A stretch of 64,000 nt of DNA from an uncultured Clostridia bacterium (GTDB lineage: Bacteria > Bacillota > Clostridia > Saccharofermentanales > Saccharofermentanaceae). Where the stretch lies: NCBI GenBank assembly GCA_946403085.1, contig CAMIYM010000003.1, positions 1 through 64,000 of the forward strand, in the 5' to 3' direction. This document shows, in pieces, positions 42,489 through 52,300 of the stretch. Numbering within the stretch: position 1 is the stretch's first letter; each line of letters begins with the position of its first letter. Under the pieces are notes generated by a model. It was given only the letters and a program-made list of their open reading frames with translations. It did no database searches and was not told where the DNA came from. Both the position numbers and the translations under genes were made by a program.

Positions 42489-42517
42489 TTGACACCAAAT
42501 TGTAATAATTATAATAT
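42489..42517 (+). promoter_or_regulatory. xpt promoter
   Basis: A consensus -35 TTGACA (42489-42494), a 17-bp spacer and TAATAT (42512-42517), with an overlapping TATAAT at 42510-42515. Transcription should start near 42524, leaving a leader of only about 30 nt. There is no room for, and no sign of, the guanine riboswitch that often precedes xpt. Confidence 0.7.
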
Positions 42518-42553
42518 TAAAGGGTGTTTTTAACCTTTAAGGAGGTGGTCCCT

Positions 42554-43141
42554 ATCCGCGCGTTAGAACAAAGGATCCTTAGTGAAGGTCAGATCCTTCC
42601 GGGTGAAGTCCTCAAAGTAGGCAGTTTTCTTAACCAGCAGATCGACACATTGCTCCTTAAGGATATGGGCGACGAGATCGCCAGATTATTCCAGAGTAAC
42701 AATGTTACAAAGGTGTTAACCATCGAGTCTTCAGGCATTGCGATCGCTTATGCGGCAGCGCTCTCATTGGGTGTCCCTGTAGTGTTCGCCAAGAAGCATA
42801 AGAGCTCGAATCTCTCAGGAAATATCCTGACTTCCAAAGTCTTTTCTTATACTCACCAGCAGACATATGACATCATGGTCTCCGGTGATTACATAAAGAA
42901 GGATGACACTATCCTGATCGTTGATGATTTCCTTGCAATGGGCAATGCGCTTAACGGTCTTATCGAGATCGTCGATAAGGCTGGTGCGAAGCTTGCCGGC
43001 TGTGCCATCGCTATCGAGAAGGGCTTCCAGGGCGGTGGTGACGCTCTGCGTGCAAAGGGAATTAAGGTCGAGTCACTTGCAATAATCGATAAGATGACAG
43101 ATGACTCATTGGAATTCAGACCTCAGCCGTCTGATATTTGA
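42554..43141 (+). CDS. xpt: xanthine phosphoribosyltransferase (apparent ATC start)
   Basis: A 195-residue purine salvage enzyme converting xanthine and PRPP to XMP. Motifs are VTKVLTIESSGIAIAYAAAL, VPVVFAKKHKSSNLSG and the PRPP loop ILIVDDFLAMGNALNGL. AAGGAGG (42539-42545) is placed ideally for a start at 42554, but the codon is ATC, and family alignment (IRALEQRI against MEALKRKI in Bacillus) also puts the first residue there. The in-frame GTG at 42524 coincides with the expected transcript start, and GTG 42545 lies in the ribosome site, so neither is attractive. Either a rare AUC start or one base change (ATG to ATC) is implied. Downstream is the nucleoside importer. Confidence 0.9.
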   Translation: MRALEQRILSEGQILPGEVLKVGSFLNQQIDTLLLKDMGDEIARLFQSNNVTKVLTIESSGIAIAYAAALSLGVPVVFAKKHKSSNLSGNILTSKVFSYTHQQTYDIMVSGDYIKKDDTILIVDDFLAMGNALNGLIEIVDKAGAKLAGCAIAIEKGFQGGGDALRAKGIKVESLAIIDKMTDDSLEFRPQPSDI

Positions 43142-43192
43142 TCCTGAATATGCAATTTTAAGGCATATACATTTTTTGAACGGAGGCATTTT

Positions 43193-44416
43193 ATGAAGAA
43201 GTTACTTTCAATGTTGGTTACTGCAGCATTGGCGCTTACTTCGGTATTCGCTCTTGCAGGCTGCAACAGCACCGCAGGCGAAGGAGGAAAGGGCGGAAAT
43301 GGCAAGTCCGGTTCTGATTTTAAGGTTGGTGCTATCTACATCAACAGCCAGAACGACACATCAGGCTATACCTATGCTCATCACCACGGAATCACAGAAG
43401 CTATGAAGAAAGTAGGACTTGATCCTGCAAAGGACCTTTTCATCGTAGACAATGTTCCTGAGGATGACGAGAAGGTTAAGCAGGCAATCGACCAGCTCGC
43501 AGGAAACGGCTGCAATATCATCTTCGGTATCAGCTTCGGTTACCTCAATGCAATGGATGAGAAGGCTAAGGAATATACAGATATCATCTTCTCACACGCT
43601 ACAGGTTATCTTTCTAACGACAAGAACTTCAACAACTATTTCGGAAGAATCTATCAGGCTCGTTACCTTGCAGGTATCGCTGCAGGATATAAGTCCCTTG
43701 CACTTAAGAACAATAACATCGGTTATGTTTCTGCATGGGGTACAGAGTATGCAGAGACATGCTCAGGTATCAACGGATTCGCTTTAGGCGTTCTTTCTGT
43801 TAACCCTGATGCTAAGATCAATGTTTATGAGATCTCCACATGGGGCGATCAGGAACTTGAGAGACAGGCTGCAGAGACACTTATCGACACATACGGATGC
43901 TGCGTAATCGCTCAGCACTGTGACTCCGCTCAGCCTCAGATCGTTGCTAACGAGAAGGGTGTTTTCGGATGCGGATACAACTCAGATATGACAAAGGAAG
44001 CTCCCAAGGCTCACCTCGCTGCACCTATCTGGAACTGGGATGCTTACTATGCAACAGCTATTAAGGCTGCTATGGAAGATCCTGCAAACTTCATGACAAA
44101 GGTAGGCAACTACTACGAAGGTCTTAATGCAGGCCTCGTTGATGTTTCAGCTCTTTCCGAGAACTGCGAGCCTCAGACAAAGGAAGCTATCGAAATCGCT
44201 AAGAAGATGATGGTTTCCGGCGAGTGGGATGTATTCTCCGGTGTTAAGCTTTCATTCTCAGGTGAAGCAGGTTCTGTAGCTGTAGCTAAGACTGATGCTG
44301 CACTTGTTGACAACACAGGCAAGGAGATCGTAGTTGCCGGCGGCAAGTCTGTTGATGACGGTGTCATCCAGGGCTCAATGAACTACTACGTACAGGGCGT
44401 TACTCAGGTTAACTGA
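43193..44416 (+). CDS. BMP-family nucleoside-binding lipoprotein
   Basis: The substrate-binding lipoprotein (407 residues) of an ABC importer for purine nucleosides, like NupN of Bacillus or PnrA. The signal ends with lipobox FALAGC (Cys24), and a Gly-rich linker follows. The binding domain has the BMP patterns KVGAIYINSQNDTSGYTYAH, IIFGISFGYLNAM, FGRIYQARYLAGIAAGYKS and NIGYVSAWGTEYAE. It lies between xpt and the ATPase gene, so the operon couples uptake and salvage. GGAGG precedes the start. Confidence 0.93.
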   Translation: MKKLLSMLVTAALALTSVFALAGCNSTAGEGGKGGNGKSGSDFKVGAIYINSQNDTSGYTYAHHHGITEAMKKVGLDPAKDLFIVDNVPEDDEKVKQAIDQLAGNGCNIIFGISFGYLNAMDEKAKEYTDIIFSHATGYLSNDKNFNNYFGRIYQARYLAGIAAGYKSLALKNNNIGYVSAWGTEYAETCSGINGFALGVLSVNPDAKINVYEISTWGDQELERQAAETLIDTYGCCVIAQHCDSAQPQIVANEKGVFGCGYNSDMTKEAPKAHLAAPIWNWDAYYATAIKAAMEDPANFMTKVGNYYEGLNAGLVDVSALSENCEPQTKEAIEIAKKMMVSGEWDVFSGVKLSFSGEAGSVAVAKTDAALVDNTGKEIVVAGGKSVDDGVIQGSMNYYVQGVTQVN

Positions 44417-44446
44417 TAACTAAGACTTTTTACTAAGAGGTGTTTT

Positions 44447-46021
44447 ATGGAATATGCCATAGAGCTAAAGGGAATATCTAAAAGCTTCGGCCCTGTGGCG
44501 GCCAATAAGAACATCAATCTTGCTCTTGCCAAAGGTGAGATCTTAGCTCTCCTGGGCGAGAACGGTTCAGGTAAAACAACACTTATGAACATGCTGTCGG
44601 GCATTTATATGCCCGACAGCGGTTCTATTTTTATCGACGGAAAAAAGGCACAGATCAATTCGCCTGAAGATTCCGGCAAACTCGGGATAGGAATGGTTCA
44701 CCAGCACTTCAAGCTGGTCGAGCGTTTTACGGCGCTCGAGAATATCCGTATAGGAATGAGGGGAGAGGGACGTTTATTCCATGGCGCAGACGTCCGCAAA
44801 AAGATTGAAGATACGGCCGCTAAGTTCGGCTTTGATATAGATCTGGATAAGAAAGTATCCAATATGGCAGTATCAGAGAAGCAGACTCTCGAGATACTGA
44901 AAGTCCTTTGTTATGGCGCGAAGATAATCATCCTCGATGAACCTACGGCAGTTCTTACTGTCCAGGAGATCGACAGCCTTTTCGCTGTGCTTAGGAAGAT
45001 GAAAGAAGATGGTCATTCGATCATCATCATCACACACAAACTCAATGAAGTTATGGCGATCTCTGACAGAGTTGCCATCTTAAGACACGGTGAATACATA
45101 AAGACCGTAGTTACCAAAGAAACAAATGAGAAAGAGCTTACAGAACTCATGGTCGGAAGAAAGGTCGATCTTAATATCGACAGACCCGTCATCGAGAAGA
45201 CTTTGCCTTTGCTCGAGATAAGAAATCTCACGGTCAAAAGCGATGAAGGCGCTGTCGCAGTAGATCACATCAATTTCTATATCAGAGGCGGTGAGATCCT
45301 GGGTGTTGCAGGAATCGCCGGATCAGGCCAGAAGGAACTCTGTGAAGCCATCGCAGGATTAAGGCCTATTGAGGAAGGGCAGATGATCCATGAAGGTGAG
45401 AGCATCGTCGGAATGTCACCTAAGAAGATCTTGGATCACGGCATCTCCATGAGCTTTATTCCGGAAGACCGTCTCGGCATGGGTCTTGCACCTTCACTGT
45501 CCATTACGGACAACATGATCTTAAAGAATTACAACGAGTCCAAAGGTATTTTCGTTGACCGTAAGAGCGCACGTGAAGAGGCTCAGAAGGTTATCGAAAA
45601 GCTTGAGATCGTAACACCTTCCACAGAGACACCGGTAAGACGTCTCTCCGGCGGTAATGTCCAGAAGGTGCTGCTCGGCCGCGAGATCAAATCAGGTCCC
45701 AATGTCCTTATTACCGCATACCCTGTAAGAGGTCTTGATATCAATTCCTCATACACTATCTATAACATCCTGAATACCGAAAAGAAGAAGGGCGTCGGCA
45801 TATTGTTCGTAGGTGAAGACCTTGATGTCATGATGTCCCTTTGCGATAAGATCATGGTCATCTGCCACGGTAAGCTTCAGGGTGTCGTAAACAGCGACCA
45901 CACGACAAAAGAAGAGATCGGTCTCATGATGACAGGTACTCTTAATATCGTAAACAAAGAGGGAAAGACTGACGGTATTGCAAAAGATTCCGCTATTACT
46001 GATGAGGAGGGCAAAGCCTAA
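44447..46021 (+). CDS. nucleoside ABC importer, ATP-binding protein
   Basis: A double-domain ATPase (524 residues) of the nucleoside/sugar importer type, like NupO. Domain 1 has LLGENGSGKTTLMNML, a divergent signature MAVSEKQTLEILKVL and Walker B IIILDEPTAVLT. Domain 2 has VAGIAGSGQKELCEAI, signature LSGGNVQKVLLGREI and VLITAYPVRGLD, where the residue after the Walker B strand is Tyr rather than the usual Gln or Glu; degenerate second sites are common in this family. Its stop overlaps the next start (TAATG). Confidence 0.94.
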   Translation: MEYAIELKGISKSFGPVAANKNINLALAKGEILALLGENGSGKTTLMNMLSGIYMPDSGSIFIDGKKAQINSPEDSGKLGIGMVHQHFKLVERFTALENIRIGMRGEGRLFHGADVRKKIEDTAAKFGFDIDLDKKVSNMAVSEKQTLEILKVLCYGAKIIILDEPTAVLTVQEIDSLFAVLRKMKEDGHSIIIITHKLNEVMAISDRVAILRHGEYIKTVVTKETNEKELTELMVGRKVDLNIDRPVIEKTLPLLEIRNLTVKSDEGAVAVDHINFYIRGGEILGVAGIAGSGQKELCEAIAGLRPIEEGQMIHEGESIVGMSPKKILDHGISMSFIPEDRLGMGLAPSLSITDNMILKNYNESKGIFVDRKSAREEAQKVIEKLEIVTPSTETPVRRLSGGNVQKVLLGREIKSGPNVLITAYPVRGLDINSSYTIYNILNTEKKKGVGILFVGEDLDVMMSLCDKIMVICHGKLQGVVNSDHTTKEEIGLMMTGTLNIVNKEGKTDGIAKDSAITDEEGKA

Positions 46022-47124
46022 TGAGAAAGTATCATCTGGTAAGAAGAGCGGATTCACAGCTTAAGAGAACGCTCATTTATTATGCAATCGGCATTCTGAT
46101 CTCACTTACGATCGGTGCTGTTATCCTTATATCTCTGGGCATTAATCCTTTTGAATATTACGGAAGGATGTTCACTATAGGACTTGTCGGAAACAGATAC
46201 GGATATAAGAGTGTGGAAGGACTTTTGAAGATCTTCGTTCCGCTTCTTATAACTTCACTGGCATTAAGCCTTTCGTTCAAGATGCGTTTCTGGAACATTG
46301 GTGGTGAGGGTGAATTCCTTATCGGTGCCATCTGCGCTTCGATCGTTGCATTTAACAGTTCAGGACTTCCTAATTTTGTGACTGTTGTTCTGATGTGTCT
46401 TGCAGCAATGATATCAAGCGGAATAATCGGTGTCGCAATAGCTGCACTTAAAGTAAAGTTCAATACAAATGAGACACTTATGACGCTTATGCTCAATTAC
46501 ATCATGCTCTATGTCATAAGATATATCGGAGATACAAAAGCTGACTGGAATTTCTTCCTGAGAAAGGATTCAGAAAGACCTATCTTCGGATCTTTTCCTG
46601 AGTCTGCTGTAATGCAGGGAATTCACTTCGGAAAGTTCAATCTCCTGTGGTCTGTCATCATTGCCGTGATCCTTACAGTGATCATCTACATCTATCTTAA
46701 GTTCACGAAGCACGGATATGAGATCTCAGTCGTAGGCGACAGCAGTTCCACTGCAAAATATGCCGGAATGAGTGTCGGAAAGATCGTTCTCCGCACGATG
46801 TTCATCTCTTCTGCTTTGATAGGACTCGCAGCTGCACTTGCAGTATCTTCCGCAGGTACAGTTTCTGATACGATCACTAATGATGTCGGCTGGACCGGTA
46901 TCATTGTAGCATGGCTCAGCAAACTCAGTGTACCGGCAGTATTCGTTACAGCGATCCTTATCTCTGTATTGCAGTACGGATGCCAGGCTGCAGCTACACA
47001 GTATCCTGCAATCGATATCAACTTCGCAGATCTCTTACAGGGAATAATCCTGTTCTCTGTTCTTGTGGCTGACTTTGCCGCTAACTTCAGACTCGTAAAA
47101 AAGGAGGAAGCAAAAAATGCTTGA
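46021..47124 (+). CDS. nucleoside ABC importer, permease 1
   Basis: A membrane subunit of 367 residues with about ten helices, of the BPD_transp_2 family (NupP-like). Typical stretches are MRFWNIGGEGEFLIGAICAS, NTNETLMTLMLNYIMLYVI and the cytoplasmic coupling region TKHGYEISVVGDSSSTAKYA. It overlaps the second permease by 8 bases. Together with the neighbours it forms a full importer. Confidence 0.93.
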   Translation: MRKYHLVRRADSQLKRTLIYYAIGILISLTIGAVILISLGINPFEYYGRMFTIGLVGNRYGYKSVEGLLKIFVPLLITSLALSLSFKMRFWNIGGEGEFLIGAICASIVAFNSSGLPNFVTVVLMCLAAMISSGIIGVAIAALKVKFNTNETLMTLMLNYIMLYVIRYIGDTKADWNFFLRKDSERPIFGSFPESAVMQGIHFGKFNLLWSVIIAVILTVIIYIYLKFTKHGYEISVVGDSSSTAKYAGMSVGKIVLRTMFISSALIGLAAALAVSSAGTVSDTITNDVGWTGIIVAWLSKLSVPAVFVTAILISVLQYGCQAAATQYPAIDINFADLLQGIILFSVLVADFAANFRLVKKEEAKNA

Positions 47125-48109
47125 TGTATTAACTCTGTTCCTCTTCAATATAATCGTTTACAACATTCCGCTTCTTTACGGAACCACAGGCGAGATCATG
47201 ATCGAGAAGTCCGGTTCACTTAACCTTGGAGTTGAGGGTACCATGGCAATAGGTGCAGTTGCAGGATATCTTGCAGGTGCGAAGTGTGACAGCCTTCTGG
47301 TCGCATGTCTTGTAAGCTTTATCGCTTCAGGACTTGTAGGACTTCTGTTCTCATTCCTGACAGTAACTCTTCAGGCAAACCAGAATGTAACGGGTCTTAC
47401 TATCACGACCTTCGGTGTTGCTTTCTACTACTTTATCGGCAACGCTTTATCCAACAGCAAGGGCGGCTGGCCCACACTCTCAGGAACAGGACTCGATGCC
47501 CAGTCACAGGCAATACATATCCCGTTTATCTCTGATATTCCGTTCGTTGGAAAAGCCTTATTCTCACATGGCATTCTGGTCTATGTCGGAATACTTATAG
47601 CCATACTGATGTGGTTCTATTTCAACAAGACAGTTCCGGGATTAAAACTCAGATCGATAGGTGAGAATCCTGCAGCAGCTGACTCTCTCGGAGTCAACGT
47701 GGCATTCTATAAATATACTCATATTATCGTCGGTTCTGGAATTATGGGACTTGGCGGACTTTATATGGGACTTAACATGGGCGGTACATTCGAAGGTTCA
47801 AACTGCTGGATCAACGGTTACGGCTGGATCTCCATTGCACTTGTTATCTTCGCTAACTGGAGCCCTGCGAAGGCTATCCTCGGCACTCTCATCTTCGGTT
47901 TCTTCAACACATTGAGAGTTCAGAATGCTGCCCTCGCTTATACATTCCCCAATACGTTGGGATGGCTTACAAAGATTCCTTCACATTTCTTCTCGGCATT
48001 GCCTTTTATCATTACACTTATCGTTCTTATCACAAGTTCACTTACATCTAAGGGTAAGAGCGGAGAGCCGCAGGCAATTGGCCGTAATTACTATCGTGAA
48101 GACAGATAA
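47117..48109 (+). CDS. nucleoside ABC importer, permease 2
   Basis: The second membrane subunit (330 residues, about nine helices; NupQ-like). It shows GTTGEIMIEKSGSLNLGVEG near the N-terminus, the coupling region PGLKLRSIGENPAAADSLGV and NGYGWISIALVIFANWSP. It ends the purine operon in this frame; the flavodiiron gene starts only 15 bases later and may be co-transcribed. Confidence 0.93.
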   Translation: MLDVLTLFLFNIIVYNIPLLYGTTGEIMIEKSGSLNLGVEGTMAIGAVAGYLAGAKCDSLLVACLVSFIASGLVGLLFSFLTVTLQANQNVTGLTITTFGVAFYYFIGNALSNSKGGWPTLSGTGLDAQSQAIHIPFISDIPFVGKALFSHGILVYVGILIAILMWFYFNKTVPGLKLRSIGENPAAADSLGVNVAFYKYTHIIVGSGIMGLGGLYMGLNMGGTFEGSNCWINGYGWISIALVIFANWSPAKAILGTLIFGFFNTLRVQNAALAYTFPNTLGWLTKIPSHFFSALPFIITLIVLITSSLTSKGKSGEPQAIGRNYYREDR

Positions 48110-48124
48110 AGAAACGGAGATCAC

Positions 48125-49333
48125 ATGTACAACATCAGGAAATTGACAGACACATTATCCTGGATCGGAGGAAGCGACCGCAAGATCCGGAAGTTTGAGA
48201 ATGTCTACAAACTCAATTCAGGAATGAATTACAATTCATATTTCCTGGACTGCGGTGCGACAGTTCTGATCGATACCGTAGACAGGGAAGTGGCAGATGT
48301 ATTTTTCGAGAACATATCACACTGTCTTAACGGCCGTGAACTTGATTACATCATCGTACAGCACATGGAGCCTGATCATTCGGCCACTCTTTCTTCTGTG
48401 CTTGATGCGAACGCAAACGCCAAGATAATCCTTAATGCGAAGACTTTGCAGTTCATATCACAGTTTTTCCCTGACAAGGATTATTCCGGCAGGGCGGTAA
48501 TCGTCAAAGACGGTGATGAGATGGAACTTGGCAGTCACAAGTTCAAGTTCTTCTTCGCACCGATGGTTCACTGGCCTGAGGTCATGATGAGCTTTGATGA
48601 GACAGACGGAACTCTTTTCAGTGCCGATGCTTTCGGAAGCTATGGTGCGGTCAACGGTTCGATCTTTGCTGACGGCAAAGACTTCGGGAAAGATCTTCTT
48701 AGTGAAGCACGCCGCTATTACACGAATATCGTCGGCAAGTACGGTATGCAGACAACAGGCATAATCAATAAGACTTCTGCTTTGGATATCAGGATGATCT
48801 GTCCTCTTCATTCATATGTATGGCGTAAGGATATCAAAAAGATCGTAGACTGCTATAAGACATGGGGTTCTTACACACCTGAAGTCAAAGGTGTGTTCAT
48901 CCTTTCAGGATCGATCTACGGTCATACAGCTAATGCAGCTGAAGTTCTCATGACTGAACTCGATAAGAGAGGCATCGAATCCATGATCCTTGATGCTTCT
49001 TCAACAGATATATCTGATATTATCGCTATGGCATTTAAATACAGCCATATTGTTATCTGTTCACCGACATATAATAACGGTGTCTATTCGCCGGTGGAAC
49101 ACGCAGTAACAGAACTTGCCGCACACGGCCTTACAAACAGGGCTTTCGCGGTAATCGAGAACGGAACATGGGCACCGAGTGCAGCGAAAGGTATTTTTGC
49201 TATAATAGAGAATCTGAAGAATTGTAAAGTTATCGGTCAGACCGTAACTATAAAATCAGCTGGTACTGGCAGCACCAGGCAGGGTATCGAAGATCTTGCA
49301 GAAGCTGTCAAGGAAGATATTGGGATTAATTAA
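48125..49333 (+). CDS. flavodiiron protein (FprA-type A flavoprotein)
   Basis: A 402-residue cytoplasmic enzyme that reduces oxygen to water, or nitric oxide, in anaerobes. The metallo-beta-lactamase-like half carries the diiron ligands in VQHMEPDHSATLS (H80, E82, D84, H85), PMVHWPEVM, FSADAFGSYG and CPLHSYVWR. The flavodoxin half (about 255-400) has VFILSGSIYGHTANAAEVL, where the usual first loop residues S/T-x-Y-G-N/H-T are kept, and VICSPTYNNGVY. No rubredoxin domain is attached, so a separate electron donor is needed. Confidence 0.94.
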   Translation: MYNIRKLTDTLSWIGGSDRKIRKFENVYKLNSGMNYNSYFLDCGATVLIDTVDREVADVFFENISHCLNGRELDYIIVQHMEPDHSATLSSVLDANANAKIILNAKTLQFISQFFPDKDYSGRAVIVKDGDEMELGSHKFKFFFAPMVHWPEVMMSFDETDGTLFSADAFGSYGAVNGSIFADGKDFGKDLLSEARRYYTNIVGKYGMQTTGIINKTSALDIRMICPLHSYVWRKDIKKIVDCYKTWGSYTPEVKGVFILSGSIYGHTANAAEVLMTELDKRGIESMILDASSTDISDIIAMAFKYSHIVICSPTYNNGVYSPVEHAVTELAAHGLTNRAFAVIENGTWAPSAAKGIFAIIENLKNCKVIGQTVTIKSAGTGSTRQGIEDLAEAVKEDIGIN

Positions 49334-49351
49334 AAAAGCAGAGGTGAAAAA

Positions 49352-52300
49352 ATGCATTGTCCTAATTGTGGAAAAGAATTGAAAGAAAACCAGAAGTTCT
49401 GCGGCGGATGCGGATCCGACGTATCTGGCTTGTGGCAGACACAGGCAGCTCCTGTTACACCTGCACCTGAGCCGGTACCCGAACCCGTAGTTGCAGCACC
49501 TATGCCGGAACCTGTTCCGGAGCCCGTAGTCGCTGCACCCATTCCGGAACCCGTACCTGAACCTGCTGAAGCTGCTCCTGCACCCGTAGTTGCTTCCGGC
49601 ATGCCTATGCCTATGCCGTTTGCGGCAGCACTTGCATCAGCTCCCGCTGCAGGTCCTGCTCCTGTTCCGGTTGAAGCAGAGCCCGTTCAGACACCTGAAC
49701 CTGAGCCTGTAGCTGCAGCTCCTGTTGCTCCCGCACCCGAGCCAGTTCCCGCAGCACCGGCCCCCGCTCCTGTCGATGCGGCACCTGTTATGGCTGCACC
49801 TGCACCTGCTCCTGTTGAAGCAGCACCTGCACCTGCTCCGGCTCCAGCTCCGTTTGGTGAGGCTCCTGTAACTGCAGCCCCCGCACCCATCGATAATGGA
49901 TTCAATGCTCCTGTTGCTCCCGCTCCTGCAACTGTTGCAGCAGGCGGAAACGAGCCTCCGAAGAAAAAGAAGGGCAAGGTAGGCCTGATCATTGGTCTTT
50001 GTGCCGGTGGTCTTGCACTTGTCATCGCTGCTGTAATTGGTATTGCTATCTTCATCAATAATTCTGATGTAGGCACAAAGCCTACAAAGAAGACAGTTGC
50101 GACTGAGACAGATGAGACGGATCCTACTACAGATCCTGCTCCTGCCAAGGCAAAGAGAACTGTCATGGTCTATGCGATCGGAACAGACCTTGAGTCCAAG
50201 GGATCAAATCTTTCCGCAGACGTTAAGGAAATGCTCGCAGCACAGCCCGGTAAGAGCGTAAATGTCGTTCTTCAGACAGGCGGATGCAAGGACTTCCAGA
50301 ATAACTACATGCAGGATGGTGCATGCCAGAGATTTGCTATCCAGAACGGTAATATCAAGGAACTTGCAAATCTCGGCGATGTAAGCATGGTAGAACCCGG
50401 AACACTTCAGGATTTTATCAAGTTCGCAAAAGAGAATTATCCTGCTGAGAACTACATCCTCGTAATGTGGGATCACGGCGGCGGAGTTCCGTTGGGATTC
50501 GGTCAGGATGAGCTCCACGAGGGTACACTTACTGAGATCGAGTTCGCTTCTGCAATCGCTAACGCTGATATCAAGTTCGAATCAGTTATCTTCAATGCCT
50601 GCCTCATGGGTTCACTCGAGGTTGCCAAGGCATTGGATCCTTACACAGACTACATCGTAGCAGCTGAGAGCCCTACATGGGGAAGTGCTTACTATGACGT
50701 AGGTATCAACTACACTAACTTCCTTAACTATATCGGTGACAACTTCACAGGAACAGTTAAGGATTACAGCGAGTTCATCGTAAGAGATTACATGGACACT
50801 ATCGAAAAGGCACAGGTCGATTCCGGTTACTATGGTATCGATACCTGCATGTCTGCTATTGACACAAAGAATATCAATGAAGTTCTTAATGCTTACGAGA
50901 AGTTCATCGCAGCTCTTGATAAGAGAGTATTCGCTACATCCGGCAACAACGGATTTGCCGAATATGTTCAGCTCAGAGAAGCATGCGGTGCATTCCAGTC
51001 CACAGACTCTGTTGACCTTACGACACTTGCCAGCAAGTACATCAACTGTGGTGACAAGGAGATCGAGCAGGCAGCAAGCAAGCTGATCAATGAGGTAAGT
51101 AACAGCGTATTTACAGAGAGCAACAACAATTACACATATGCTCACGGTATGACAACTTATGCGCCTTATCTGTATCCTGACAAATACACTGAGGCAAGAG
51201 TTACATTCACCACATTGGGCTATCACGATTCAACTATTCTCTTCTACGATAAGTTCGTAAGTAAGGAACTCTTCATCCTTAAGAAGACAAATCTCGCAGG
51301 CGACTGGTATATCCAGCCTTCAGATGCAGGCCAGATCGATTCAGGTAAGAAGTATGACCTCGCAAGCCTCGTTGTAAACATGGGTAACTACGAAGCAATC
51401 AAGCTCACACCTGACAACTGGAAGACTATCCGTGAAGTCAAGGTAACACTTGCTTACATGCAGCCTAATGATAAGTCCAAGATCTATTACATGGGTACTG
51501 ACAACCAGTACACTGTTGATAAGAACGGATACATCATCCTCCAGAACCCTACAAAGTGGGTTTACTTCAACGGCTTCGGCTTCGTTACATGCCAGTGCCT
51601 TAAGTATGAGGTAACAGATGACGGCAAGTGGACAAAGTATATCGGTGCTGAGGCATTGGTAAATGACAAGACAGCTTATGTTGTCATCGCATCAAGCTCA
51701 GCTAAGCCTGAAGGCGAGATCATCGGATACTACTATGCAGATATCCTTAACGATAAGCTCGAGTCCAACCAGGGTAACCAGTTCAAGGACGATGACAAGC
51801 TTGTATTCGTACAGGAAGTCTATGACTCATCTACAAAGACAATGGATTACAAGCCTCTCGGAAAGGGCAAGGTAGTCACATACAAGGAAGCACTCAGCCT
51901 TTACAAGTATTCAAATGTTGATTACACAAACGTAAACGGTTATATCGGATTCAACCTCTATGACGTTTACAACAATGAGTACCAGCTCGCATTGAGACCC
52001 GGAAAGCCTGCCAATGAGATCAACGCAGGCAGAGGCGATAACAATGGTTCTTCTTCAGGAAGCGACTATGACAAGGGAACAACTGATGTTTCATCAATGG
52101 TTAACGTTCTCCTTATCCACAAGTCCGATTCCGTTCTTAACGGCAAGGAGTGCGACTGGATCTCTTCCAACAAGAAGATGAAGAAGGATGGTATCTACTT
52201 AACAACTACCAAGGAGATCGATATGTGCTTCGTCCTGGATTCCGATCCGGGTGATGAATTCACATATGCGGTCTACTACAGCGAGGACAAGATGTTCTCA

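Noticed and set aside
42409..42523. Guanine riboswitch before xpt
   Set aside because: Searched by eye for the conserved aptamer stems and loops; none fits, and the promoter leaves too little leader.
44887..44951. Inactive first ATPase domain in the nucleoside importer
   Set aside because: The divergent signature (VSEKQTLEIL) is typical of this transporter family, so it is not an anomaly.
49687..50166. Gly/Ala-rich minus-strand frame
   Set aside because: Antisense of the Pro/Ala repeats of the C11 protease; no ribosome site and no protein-like pattern.
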